From NCBI GenBank assembly GCA_007844125.1, contig CM017561.1, forward strand, positions 59,805,450 through 59,869,449: DNA of 64,000 nucleotides. Reading direction: 5' to 3'. This DNA is from Sinonovacula constricta (Eukaryota > Mollusca > Bivalvia > Cardiida > Solecurtidae). Below the pieces are notes generated by a model. It did no database searches and was not told the DNA's origin. It saw nothing but the letters and a program-made list of their open reading frames with translations. Both the position numbers and the translations under genes were made by a program. This document shows, piece after piece, positions 38,871-50,238 of the stretch. Numbering within the stretch: position 1 is the first letter of the stretch; the number at the start of each line of letters is the position of its first letter.

Positions 38871-39267
38871 TAGTTACTTACATAAAATTAATTCGATTTG
38901 TCCACTATAAATTTCTATCTTACACCAGATTCAGTGATCTGGAAAGAATTTTTCGATAATGGGACAATGTCTTTTTCTAAGACAAAATCAATTTGGCATT
39001 TTCAAAATAAGTGTGACATTTTAAATTTTTAAATGTAATATTTTCTAGGTAATGAACGTAGGGCTTTAAACAAAATTTGAAATATAACATAAAAATTTAA
39101 GCGTTTTATTTTGTTTTCAGTTGTGAGGCTGATTTAAATTAACAATGGCAAGAAGTGCTTTTAATTCATTGGAACAATTAGGGGAACATTTTAACATAAA
39201 GAGAAAAAAAGTTTTGTTTTTGTTTTTGAGATACATCGAAGCAACCAATTATGATAATTATAGCGAC
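38871..39267. other. Non-coding spacer
   Basis: AT-rich sequence between the MITE and the next SINE. Nothing recognised. Confidence 0.5.
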
Positions 39268-39453
39268 GTCCACCTTTTTTTGGAGGAAGACATCAGACAA
39301 ATGTCTGGGTAGAACCACCGGCGCACCGCAGGTCAGCTGGAAGACCTTTCCACATTAAGTCCATCGCCCTGAACAGGACTCAAACCAATGCGGTCAGAGG
39401 CTAAGCAGTCAGAGGAGTTACAAATCGGCGACTCTACCACTACGCGGACCCCT
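39268..39453 (-). mobile_element. SINE family B, near full length, reverse orientation
   Basis: Read on the minus strand it opens GGTCCGCGTAGTGGTAGAGT (tRNA-like A-box), then TTGGTTTGAGTCC (B-box), then TCTTCCAGCTGACCTGCGGT and CTACCCAGACATTTGTCTG. The best-preserved head and core of the family in the window. Confidence 0.85.
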
Positions 39454-40190
39454 AAGGAGAAAAAGGCCATAATTCTGTCGCTACTTTATTTAAAGGCAAT
39501 ATTTATTAAATAGCTGTGTCATAAAAGTCTGGTCATATTTTGACTTTGTCCCGTGAAATTTAGTAGGTTATCCGTTATTTTATATTTTAAGATTAACATA
39601 AAGCCATGCTGTTTTTAAAAAAGAAGGAGCAGTTCTGTCTACTTAAACAATTTTTAGAATGTATGAAGTTCTGTTAAAAGACATACGAGATCTACGGCAA
39701 ACTCCGTGCAATTTACATTGCTCTGCAGTAAAAATCAGAACATTCAAAATGATCGAAAATAGTTAATTAAATTGACTGAAATATGGTTTTTCCATGCTAG
39801 CAAAAGTAGGTTATATAATTTGTTATATAATTTAGACAGCAGCTAGCAATATAGGTCTCAATTTATGAATAATTCTCACTCTAATGGATAATCTTTAGGG
39901 TGACTGTATATCGAGCTTTGAAAAAAAAAGTAAAGCAACGATTAAGTTTTAACATGAGGCAAAACTTTGGTTATATTTTATTGCATATGGAAAAAGTACA
40001 ATCATACTCCGTATAATGATGTGGTTTAAACATTATTCTTCAGATAACAATGTCAATATATAAAAAGAAAGATCACAGCGATACCTATCTAGCAGAAAGC
40101 CCGTCCATTACTTTGCGATAACATGCAGCATATAGAGCGCTAGAGAGATATGTCATAACGTACCAGTTTACGCTTATTTGCTAACATAAA
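39454..40190. other. Intergenic, 3' side of the universal stress protein gene
   Basis: AT-rich sequence with no recognised feature. Confidence 0.5.
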
Positions 40191-40320
40191 GTTAACCCTC
40201 CCTACATCGACTTCCTTCAGTGACTAAACTAAATATCCGGATTGAAGAAGAAATACAGTTAACCCTCTCTACATCGACTTGCTTCAGTGACACAACTAAA
40301 TATCCGGATATCCGTATTAG
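40191..40320 (+). repeat. Tandem duplication, period about 67 bp
   Basis: GTTAACCCTCCCTACATCGA and GTTAACCCTCTCTACATCGA begin two adjacent units, each continuing to TAAATATCCGGAT. It lies about 150 bp beyond the stop codon of the universal stress protein gene. Confidence 0.8.
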
Positions 40321-40468
40321 AGGATATATACAGTGTACCCCCCCCCCCTATATCTATGCGAGCGTAAGTTATGGTAAGCTTGCGAATGAAGGTTACACAA
40401 TTATTAAATTGCTATACGGTTGCTACAGTGACTATACACGTTCCATTGTCATCATTGACGTCACGCAA

Positions 40469-43400
40469 CTAATGATGGTGGTGGTGGTGATCGTCCTTGT
40501 GCCTACAGACGAGAACTGGTACATGCGAGTGGTGCAGCACGTGATCACTAACGCTGCCAATGATTGTGCGTCGGATTGTTCCCATACCACGTGACCCCAT
40601 TATGATCATGGTGGCCCCCTCTTCTTCAGCCACCCTCAAAATCTCTTTCCTCGCCTCGCCTTGCACCTGCTTCACCTTCCCGTGGAGCTTATGTAAGAAA
40701 GGATTAGATATTTAATCAGTTGTGGACTGTATTTTTAAGTAAAAAAAGTACCCCAAACGTTGGTATCAACTCAGTCTCGCCATAATAGCAGGGACATTAC
40801 TGGAACTGGTCAAATGTAATTGTATTATCTCCTTTGTATGTAGGTATAGGATTATGACTGATATAAATGAACAGAATTATATTAAAACATGTTTCACTCT
40901 ACAACTATTGGAACGCGTATTAGACTGCAACATGCATATAAAATTATACTTTGTACAACAAAATAAGTAATATTTGCAAGAACATTATGGTAAAAAATAT
41001 GAATAAGGATTATATCGTTGTCCACACTTTTTAAATGGGGCATACAGTAAGACACTCGATGCACTGAAAGTCAGCCGGAGAGCTCTCTAAAATGAAAGTC
41101 ATTACCCTGAAGAGTTTTCAACCCGGCCTGCCCAACGCTCGGTCCCGTTTGGCTTTCGATTGACCATTTATTGTGATAGACTCAACTTACATTTGCAGTC
41201 TTCATTTTCTCTGCAAGCACCTTTATGTAATCCTCACTCTTCCGCTTTTCTTCGTCCATAATTTGGCACATCACTTCTGCGCTTCCGGCCGCCAGAGCTA
41301 CATACAGTAACGGACATTTACGATAAATAATAACACAAAAAATACTTCCTATTTTTCAAACTATGATATTTTTTAGTTATTCAACTCTTTTGCAGCTCAT
41401 TGTGTCATTTTCAACCACTGACAGACGAAAGGCATTCTGAAAAAGTAACTTGTTATTTTTCAGCCTAGAACTTAACTTTTTCAGACATTTCCTTCCCCGG
41501 ACAAAATATTTTTACAAACTTTACTTCAATGTAACCACTCCTGTAGTAATTCTTCTTTTGAGAAAAACGCCTGTCAATCGTATCTTTGGACAAAAAAAAA
41601 CTATTTCAAACCCACACATAACGCAGATCCACAAGCTACGGATTTATCTTAGTTATGAACTCGTGTCATATTTCAACACGAGGACAAAAACAAGTTATTG
41701 TTTGGTAAATTCCGGATAAAAACATAGGTAACTCCTTCCATGTTTATACTTACGCTAGTGGCTAAAACTATAACTCTTTACGCATTGCGAAGCTCGCACT
41801 TACGTAAGTAGCTAAGGTTGCATATCAACATAACCTGTCTGACAACATGTCTACTAGCAAGTTCAAAAGCCAAACATTTACTCCTGAACGATGCGCTAAT
41901 GATCACGGATACATCGAATCTAAGTTGCAAAGTTTATGAAAATAAAATAAAATAAAGAGCTCTGTAAAGTCAACGATAGTCAACCTTATCTCATTTAAAT
42001 ATGTGACGTTTTCAGATACCAGTTTTAGGTTTTGTTTTATGTTATATGATTGTTCGTAGCGATCTGAGGAATATACATTATTCATACTTTTGCAGGAGAT
42101 TGACTGTTACTGAAAACGTTCAAGTAAAAACCATATCAATTATGTTTTGTTACTTACTCCCATTTTGCGGTAGGTTCACCGTTCCATTTTTGCGTGTCCC
42201 ACCAAAACTGCCCTTATATTTTGCCGGCAGAATTCTGGTTTTAAATATTTCATGAAGGTAAGAAATGCATTAAGGTGAAATATGACAACTTTTGCCAAAC
42301 CCCCAAATTTAACCTTAAGAAAAGACGAGCGGGGCCTCTAAATGAATGCATTTTATGCGGACGATAGTGTAGCAGGCAATAACAGGAAATCGCTGTTCTA
42401 TGTGACTCTTTTCTGAGAAAATAACTTAGTAATACGCTTTAAACTGTGTAGCTAGCAACAATTAAGTGTAGCTTGACTTGATAAAAAGGTAGCAGGCATT
42501 AATAATTTAATACGAATTCGCAGCTGTTTGGCGAGGATTTGTTTAACGAAAGAACCAAGTATGCCGATGTTAACAACACAGCTTGTAATAACAGATTTAG
42601 CAGTAAACAAGGAAGAAAGCAAAGTAGCAGATAGTCTAGTTCCCATCAGAGTTACGGTTTGTTACTCTTACACAATAATGTAATAAATCGACTGAGTATT
42701 TAGTTCTAAGAAAGGTCATCTTCTTGTTAGAAGCACATGCGCTCTGCGGCGCTTTGGATGTCTCGCATCCGTGATATATATTGTGTTTTTATAGTGTTCT
42801 CGCATATTTTCAATAAAATTATCAGTTAAAGTCAGAATGGACCAGTCCATTAGTGGGTAAATGGAGTGCTCCTTCTTCATTTTAATAATTCGACATCGTT
42901 TAAAATTTTATTATGCAATACATAGGTTGAGATTATCTTGAAAATTGTATATACTGTCACAAAACCAAAGATTCTAACTTCATATCATTGATTCCATTTC
43001 CGGTACACATTTACGCTAACCAATTCCTTATGGAGCCTCCAAATTACGAATAATGCGCTGGTACGAGTACATTGCGTGGTCCGAAGCGGCTTCGTGCGAC
43101 TGGGATTCCAGTATTTTATGTGATCGATCATATCTTTGTCGGCCCATTAGTCCTGCATGTAAATCAGTAACCACATCACTCATTATGCTTATTTTAAACC
43201 ACTTTTGTTAACAATACCAGTGATATTTATATAAGCTGTGTTTACCGCATTAGCGTCACTGAGAACTTGGGGGCCTAACATGTCATATAACTAGGTGTGT
43301 TGAGATAACGGAACATGCCAACTGGGTCAGAGATGTTCTATAACGAGAAGAGATACGTAGGCCTACAGGTAAATCTATACCGCTTGAGATGTGTAAGCGA

Positions 43401-46296
43401 AGATTTGTGGATTTTTAAAACTGAAGAGATATGCAATGGTCAACATTGTTTTAATAGATAATAAACATGTGTTGTTGTATGTTGATGTGTGTAGTCCGCT
43501 TAAAACAGGTATTGGTATAGTTCGTTAATTATATCACCTCGCAATAAAACTCGGAAATGATCACCACTGATTACTTAATTGTTTTTACATTATATATCAA
43601 CATAGGTCTCTTTAGGCTAACAGAATCTACTGCGGTTTAAATGGGTTTTGGTAAGATCAGAATTGAACTACCTAGTAAACTACTAAACAACGCATGCGCG
43701 AAAACACGCCATTTGTATACCTTTGATATAAAAGGTCTATATATTGGTCAGTAAAAGTTTTCACTGTAAGATCTAACGATTTTGAACACGTTTACTATAT
43801 TTCACGGCAACTTTCTGTGAAAATTTTGAATGTTAATCTTGCCGCTTTGCATCAATACTTAAAATCAATGGATTTGGAAAGCTCAGACATTTTCCGTCAA
43901 ATGGCCGTTATGACGTCATTGGCAGCACGTTCTCGTCAAAGCGGGTTTTAAATATATTATATACGTTTGACTTGTTTTCAATTCTTTATTAATTTTATTA
44001 CGTAGCCATTACGTAGCCAAGTTTGCCGCACGAAATAAGTGATTTAAACTCGCATTTCTTATGGAAACTTTGCAGTTTATGGTAGCAGTTTAAAGACCAT
44101 GTCTACAGTATGAGTGGTCCGTGAGTGGTCCGGTCCGTGAGTGGTCCGTGAATAACGCCATATTTTTAAATAAACATTTAAATTACATCATTCGAATTTA
44201 CTCGTTCTTGTGTTAAGACAGCAATATTAAAACATGCAGTGACTGCTCATATCGCCACTAACTTAAGGTCAAACATAATCAATGGTGTATATAGTACTTA
44301 TAAATAGAGGTGGTTTCAGACAGTTAGTTCCTCAAACAACCAAATAAATTATTATTATCTTACAAGATCTCGTGAAATGCTGTTTATTTCATTCATCTAT
44401 GTGAAAAGTGAAGCAGAACACCTCAATCGTCACTACAAACATGTATTTTCAATCTGAGCCACGATGCACAGATAGTTAATTATTATTAAATTTTGAAAAC
44501 CATGCGACCAGTTACTTTTGAGATCATATATCACTAACCAGGTAATCTGTTCTGTCGGCGGATCGGGAGGTCGTGGGTTCAAACCCCGGCCGGGTCAAAC
44601 CAAAGACTTTAAAGTTGGTAGTAGTGGCTTCCCTCCTAACGCTCGGGGCTAAGAGGACAGCATTACGCCTGATTCGTCGGTGTCAGTATAATGGACCGGC
44701 CGGGTTCAGTCCCTGGGCACCTCATAAGTGCCCCTGTGCTATAATGATAGAAATGTCGCTGCACAGTATCGGCAAAAATGCCGGCTAATCCCATCCCTCT
44801 GTTCTGTCGTCGATGTTTGTTTTTGCTGAAATCTCCTACGTGCTTTTTTATAGATATGAAAAGAATGAACACTTAAAGCGAATTTATTTCAAAGTTTGTT
44901 CTGTCTAAAAACTAAAGTAGTGTTAACACACGTCTTAACTTAGACTATCTATTTTTAATGGCGAGCGATATGTTTTGCTTCACTTTTCACATATATGTAT
45001 GACATAATCAGCATTTTTGCGTAATTTTTTCAGGCAACAATAATTTATTTGGTTCTTTGAGAGAAAAAAATATGGTCCAAACTGTCGGAAACCACCTTTA
45101 AACTGTTTACTCACGCATGGACGGAATTGTGTGATATTCGAAACAGTTGCATAAAATGGTGACATCATCAGGCCTATGGATGTTCTGCATGTAGTCTGGA
45201 AAAAATGTATTAACAGCATGCATATTAGCAATGGAAGCTTTCAAAATTAAGAACAAACTTAAATTGAAATCAACAACGTAAAGTGCTATTCAAAATTGGC
45301 CATTGCAAAAGAGTTAGTAGATTAAACGATTTAATTGGAAACTCACTGTAAATAAAATGTCATAATTGCAAACCAAATACGTTATTTGCGATCGTCAAAT
45401 TAATATGAAAACTATGTGTATTTAAATTTAATTTCTACGATTTCCCAAACGTGCTGTGATAATGGGACATTAATATTGCATCTTTTTATAACACCTCATG
45501 CCCGCAGTCGAGGGGTAGAGTTGCGGACTCATCTGACTTATCGGCCTTTAGCCTGTTAGGTTCGAGTCACACTGGGCGCGAAAGAGTTACTTGTAAAAGT
45601 TCTACCTGCGGTACGCAGATAGTTCTACCCAGACACTTGTCTGGAGTCTTCCTCTACGAATATAGCAGGACATCGTTATAAAGGACCATTGGTATGTAGC
45701 TAATATGTATTTATAAAACAATACGTATTTATAAAAATATTTTGGCGTTACTAAATTTTAACGAAATGTATGGTTTTATTATTAACAATAGACATTTTTA
45801 AGTGAAGAAGATTAACTGCCTTGATAAGTACTTGTAAGAGTGTCCGGCCATCAATAATTGCTCCGCTGCTTGTTTAAAGCATTAAAACCATAGAGCAATC
45901 ATGTTTATCTATAAATACACGTAGTACACCAAGTACCAAATGAGGCGGGTGCTCCAGGTGACTTGCTCAGCCTAGGAAAATATTGATTCAGGCAAGTATT
46001 TTATTGTTTGCATGCAAATGTCAGTACAAAGGAGGATTTTCTTTCGACGACTACAGAAGCTACAGAATTGCTTTTAATTAAATTGCCAAATAAATGGGAT
46101 ATGTCAGGATAAAGGTTATTAAGGAAGGTTTAGATACAAAAGTGATGGTTCTATTTGAAAGTTTTTATTCACAGAATGGATTAGATAACATTAATATAAT
46201 GATTGAATATACAAGTAAGAACTTACAGTCAAACGCGTACTCCGCGTATTTGCTTCCATCCATTGCAATAAGAACCACAAATTTGTTGGTCGACAT
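40469..46296 (-). CDS. Universal stress protein, UspA family (four exons)
   Basis: Assembled from splice signals and family similarity. Exon 1 46296-46227 (MSTNKFVVLIAMDGSKYAEY, donor GACT|GTAAGT); exon 2 45195-45115 (acceptor TTTTTTCCAG, donor ATGC|GTGAGT); exon 3 41297-41191 (donor AAT|GTAAGT); exon 4 40687-40469. The phases 1, 1 and 0 agree at every junction and give 158 residues, typical of a single-domain UspA protein. The N-terminal VLIAMDGS strand/loop and the C-terminal nucleotide-binding motif G-2x-G-9x-G-S (GSRGMGTIRRTIIGS) are both intact, so ATP binding of the MJ0577/UspFG type is expected. Such proteins are cytosolic alpha/beta Rossmann-like dimers linked to stress responses; family expansion is known in bivalves. 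The C-terminus is CRHKDDHHHHHH, a natural run of six histidines. Introns hold SINEs (44558-44797, 45500-45675, a relic near 41040-41145). Confidence 0.9.
41040..41145 (-). repeat. Degenerate SINE family B relic in intron 3
   Basis: The minus strand retains weak similarity to the family B core and B-box (GGGTTGAAAACTCTTCAGGG; CTCTCCGGCTGACTTTCAGT). Confidence 0.4.
41298..44110 (-). other. Large intron 2 of the universal stress protein gene (proximal part)
   Basis: Intron 2 extends from 45114 down to 41298. This part contains no further exon in phase. A CRE-like TGACGTCA lies near 43911. Confidence 0.6.
44111..44150 (+). repeat. Short tandem repeat GTGAGTGGTCC
   Basis: Three to four imperfect 10-13 bp units. 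Confidence 0.7.
44558..44797 (+). mobile_element. SINE family A, with 12-bp target-site duplication
   Basis: B-box GGGTTCAAACCCCGGCCGGG, then AAGACTTTAAAGTTGGTAGT, GTGTCAGTATAATGGACC and the ATGATAGAAATGTCGCTGCA tail. It is flanked by TCTGTTCTGTCG at 44546-44557 and 44798-44809. The A-box is truncated. It lies in intron 2 of the universal stress protein gene, antisense to it. Confidence 0.9.
45500..45675 (+). mobile_element. SINE family B copy in intron 1 of the universal stress protein gene
   Basis: A-box-like AGTCGAGGGGTAGAGTTGCG, B-box GGTTCGAGTCAC, core TTCTACCTGCGGTACGCAGA, then CTACCCAGACACTTGTCTGG and GTCTTCCTC. Confidence 0.8.
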
Positions 46297-46678
46297 CTTG
46301 AAACTGTGTTGCCTTCGTCACTTCTACCAAAATACTTTATGAAACAAACACTTTTTTGCGCCGCGAATCTTGTCGTATAACCTAAATCAACTTAGCGACC
46401 AGCTAGGATATCCACGATAGATAAATGATAAACCAACTGCCATACCGGCGTTGCTATCGACAGTAATATGTTCAGTACTGACGTACACAAAGTAGCTGTG
46501 CATATATGCCGAACAAGGTCAGACATGAACTATCGTACATGCGTTGACATCTTTTGCTTTCTTGGCTGTTACAAATTTATCTTTTGGTTAACGGGCATGT
46601 TCTAGATTTAGATTATTTTCAGGAGCTACGCTTAAATATGCAGAGATGGATCCGGGGTTGAGGGTTGGGGATACCACC
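46297..46678 (-). promoter_or_regulatory. 5' region of the universal stress protein gene
   Basis: The only host sequence between the stress-protein start codon and the hAT element, 382 bp. No clear TATA box or heat-shock element is seen by eye. If the hAT insertion is recent, it may have displaced distal promoter sequence. Confidence 0.3.
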
Positions 46679-46875
46679 CAGGCGCGTAGCTGCCTTTACG
46701 CCAAAAAGCCCGGGCTTGCACATTATTTTCCCGATTTGACTTTTCTTTAAATCAATAATTAGTTTTTCTGTATATTATACACGAAAATAATGTAGATCTA
46801 TAGAAGTTAACACGACCCATGATTTAAGCTGATTCAATAACATGACACTCTAAGCCGTAAACTGTATGCGATCAT

Positions 46876-46930
46876 AAACATGACGTCACTACTAGTATGT
46901 CATCCGCTGTATAGTAGTGACGTCATGTTT
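46876..46930. promoter_or_regulatory. 19-bp perfect inverted repeat with two CRE sites, upstream of the transposase
   Basis: The arms AAACATGACGTCACTACTA (46876-46894) and its exact complement (46912-46930) are separated by 17 nt. Each arm holds TGACGTCA, the full CREB/ATF site. The transposase ATG is 50 bp further on, and CTTATAAAAATG overlaps it as a TATA-like string. Confidence 0.7.
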
Positions 46931-46980
46931 TCAATTTTTTAATAATTCATGGTGGTCGGTCGGGCCGGACTCTTATAAAA

Positions 46981-49900
46981 ATGAAGAAAACAAAACATAT
47001 GACACTTGACAAGATGTTCAAGCGGATGTTAGAAACCGGGACAGCGACTTCGTGCCCAGAAACAACCGGCGCGGCACCTTCGGAGCATGCAAACAGCATG
47101 GACATAGATCTATCTGGCAAAGAATCTGACAATATCAAACCTGTACAGGCTCAGTCAGTTAAGTCTACAATCAGTGGTCCTTCATATCCTGATATAGCTA
47201 CTGTGGCACGTGGAGAACTAGAAGCAGAGTGGAAATTGTCGATTTTGAAAGACGCATGGACTGACTGCCATCTGTTCAATTTCCCCTCAAGGTACGTTTT
47301 GTTGTCTTCTTTCGAATGCATTACAGACAACACGTAGATCTATTTTCACAAAATCAAGGCGCATATCTCCGTAAATATTAACTGTGGCTGGATGAAACTA
47401 CCCAGGTGCACAAGTCCCTGAAGGTTCAAGTTTGTAGTAAAAATGCTTTTAGAGTTATGCGCGACACAAACATTTCGGAACGGACGGACGTACTTTCAGA
47501 GCTACATTATAAATGGGGTTTGACTTTCCTTTTGTTCAAAGCAGTGTGAATTATTTTGTTCAAATGTAGCTCTGGTGTGTGCGGACATACGCACGCACGG
47601 ACGGACAGACAGACGGACAAAGGCTATTCTATATGCCCCCCTCTTTTAGTGGTGGGGGGCATAATAAACATCAGAACATATATTTTCGATTAGTATTTTT
47701 GGAGATTGCTTTTTTTCCAATATCCAGGTCAGCTAATTTAACCCTTTCCTCCACAAGCTATTTTAGACTAATCCACAACAAAAGAATCTGATGAAAATTG
47801 GGAAAATCTAGGCAAAAGAAAAATGCCATTTTTGAATTATATTGAAATCATTGTAGGAAATGGAGCATTAGCTCGGTAATAGCCATCAGTTACAGGGGCG
47901 CTAAAATGCGCTTGTGGGGAGTAAAGGGTTAATTGTTGTTTTTCTCTTTTGCAGAAGCATCCATGGGAAAATGAGAAAGCTGTCATCAAGCTGGTTGATA
48001 GACCACCCCTGGCTCTGATACTCGATTTCTACAGATGCCTTATTCTGCGCGCCCTGTTTCGTATTCGGGCGGAAAGATGCGAAGGAGAAAACTTTCATTA
48101 GTACACCAGTGAAGGATTGGTCCAACCTAGCTAGTTACGTCAACCGGCACAAAATAGCAGAGTCAAACCACCACAATGTTACAGCTATGGCAGAACACTT
48201 TCTTGATATACAATCAGGTAAGATGGAACCAATCACAAGTTCTGTATCTGACAGTCACAAACGACTAGTGGAGCAGAACCGCCATATTCTCAAGAAAATT
48301 ATAGAAGTGATCGTCCTTTGTGGTAAGCAAAATATTTCTGTCAGAGGTAACACCGAAGAACGAAGCAATTTTCTAGCCATACTGTATTCAAAGGCAACAA
48401 ATGACCCTATCCTAGCCCAGCATCTTAATGTTCCAGAAAATCGTAGGGCAACGTACACATCGCCCGACATACAAAACGAACTGATCTGTCTGTGTGCTGA
48501 GCAGATACAGAACGAAATTGTGCAGGCTTGCAATGATGCAGTTTGTTTCGCTCTTATTGCCGATGAATCAACCGACAAGTCGACAAAAGAACAGGTATCC
48601 GTGTGTCTGCGATTTGTCCAACGTGGAAGCGGTTCCCAGCAGTTCAGAGTCCGTGAAGATTTTCTTGGGTTTGTTCAAGCACGTAGAACAACTGGCGAGG
48701 TATTGGCAGAACTACTCTTGACCTCACTTGAAAGTCACGGAATCCAAGTCGATAAGATGCGGTCTCAGGCTTATGATGGTGCCGCAAATATGTCCGGTAA
48801 ACACAGGGGCGTGCAGGCACGAATTCGTCAACATATTCCGTCTGCGCTCTATGTACACTGTAGAGCCCACTGCCTCAATCTAGCAGTCATGCATAGCAGT
48901 AAGGACCCGTGCATTAGGTCAGTGATGACGACTGTTCAAGAGGTAGGGTTTGCCTTCGACTATTCAGCAAAAAGACTTACCTTCTTTGCTGATGAACTTG
49001 CTGCTAACGATGACGCACAGGAGAAGCTGAAAAAACGCACCAAACTCAGAACCCTATGTGAGACTAGGTGGACAAGCCGGGCCGATGCACTCACAACTTT
49101 CAAGTCCGCATACAGCGTTGTGGTTCATGCCCTGGAGCAACTACAGGAGGACGGCGATGACAAGGCAGGCCAACACTTGGCGTCAATCATGAAGTTTGAC
49201 TTCATAGTCGGACTTGTTGTTGCTGAACATGTGATGCAAAGTACAGTCCCTCTGTCTTATCTCCTCCAGGCAGTCGACTGTGATTTACTTGAGGCCACAC
49301 GAGAAAGCCAGACCCTCATCCGCCAGTTCCAAAACGAAAGGGCAGACCCTAATGTTTGGGAAGCATTGTTTCAATGCGCCAAAGATATTGGAGCAGAATT
49401 TGAGCTTGAACCTTCAATGCCCCGTCTGGCTCAACGCCAACGAAACCGAGCAAATCCACCGGCCAATGACCCACAACAGTATTGGCAGCGAGCTCTCTAC
49501 TTCCCTTTCTTGGACCATTTGTGTCAAGAACTTAGCGACAGATTGCTTGTGGCTGAGGAAAGATTCCGTGCACAGTACTTGATTCCATCCAAGTTGAACC
49601 TTTGCACAGAAGAAATGGTAGATCTCATTTTTGCGGGATATTCGGTGGACCTACCGCAAGGAAACCAGTCCTTCCATAACGAAGTTAGGCGATGGAAGGC
49701 TAGATGGCAGTTGATGGATGAAAATGACAAACCAAGCAAATTGGGTGAAACTGTTGCATCCATCAATCCTGATCTTTACCCAGGAATTTATACCGTACTC
49801 ACCATTCTTCTGACCATGCCGGCATCATCTGCTACTGCTGAACGGAGCTTTAGCGTTATGCGCAGGGTGAAAAGCTACCTGAGGTCAACCATGCGGACAG

Positions 49901-50013
49901 AGCGCATGACAGGACTAGCGCTGATGCATGTGTATCGGGATGTGAACATTGACATTGACCAAGTAGTGATGAAATTCGCTGGAAGCAAAAGCCGAAGATT
50001 GGACTTTGTTTAA
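46981..50013 (+). pseudogene. hAT transposase, ZMYM1/THAP0-like (DUF4371 type), two exons, one in-frame stop
   Basis: Exon 1 is 46981-47291 (CTCAAG|GTACGT) and exon 2 is 47955-50013 (CTCTTTTGCAG). The phase-2 junction joins FNFPS to RSIHGKM without loss. Exon 2 opens with a TTF-type zinc finger (SSWLIDHPWL ... ALFCAPCFVFG ... KEKTFISTPVKDW). The RNase-H-like core follows: IADESTDKST (catalytic Asp at codon 48562), SQAYDGAANMSG, CRAHCLNLAV and ETRWTSRADAL. It ends in the hAT dimerisation domain (SSATAERSFSVMRRVKSYLR, STM). Without the stop the product would be about 789 residues, normal for this clade. The only lesion seen is TGA at 48016-48018 in HPWL-stop-YS, where relatives usually have Arg: a CGA to TGA CpG-type change. 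Everything downstream is open for over 660 codons, so inactivation looks very recent, or the stop is a polymorphism or error. Confidence 0.9.
47350..47665 (+). repeat. Repeat nested in the transposase intron, GGAC microsatellite plus hairpin
   Basis: Contains GGACGGACAGACAGACGGAC, then a stem TATGCCCCCC with partner GGGGGGCATA around 47631-47662. The microsatellite-plus-hairpin end resembles the 3' end of the element at 59698-60660, a structure reported for Helitron-like non-autonomous elements of bivalves. The 5' boundary is uncertain. Confidence 0.5.
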
Positions 50014-50238
50014 TTAATTCGTTCAAAAATAAATAAATCACACGTTAACACACAATTTTGTTTCAGTATTTTAATGCAGTTAAACAGTTCAAAAAGGCGT
50101 CAGATGTCACCATTTACATTCTAAGGTTTCAAAATTTTCTGGGGGGGGGGGGGCATGCCCCCAAACCCCCCTAGCGTATCGGCGGCTGTGCCGCCTCAAT
50201 TAGGCTTGCACATTGCTTTTGGCTCAGCTACGGGCCTG

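Larger units (their letters stand above)
46679..50238 (+). mobile_element. hAT transposon, near-complete (about 3.56 kb)
   Basis: Imperfect terminal inverted repeats CAGGCGCGTAGCTG and CAGCTACGGGCCTG (13 of 14 match) bound a transposase gene. A shared CCACC abuts both ends, and a clean 8-bp duplication is not seen. The 3' end has GGGCATGCCCCCAAACCCCC and GGCGGCTGTGCCGCC, phrases also found in the MITEs at 5636-6030 and 7354-7560. AATAAA near 50028 could end the transcript. Confidence 0.85.

Noticed and set aside
40220..40594. 124-codon plus-strand frame
   Set aside because: It overlaps a tandem duplication and is antisense to the last exon of the stress protein, with no domain.
42160..42240. 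Possible extra exon of the universal stress protein (ends AATGGGA|GTAAGT on the minus strand)
   Set aside because: No acceptor gives the required phase 1. Joining exon 2 directly to exon 3 gives a continuous UspA sequence of normal length, with Pro at the junction.
43065..43125. tRNA-like GC-rich patch
   Set aside because: No A-box and no closing stems.
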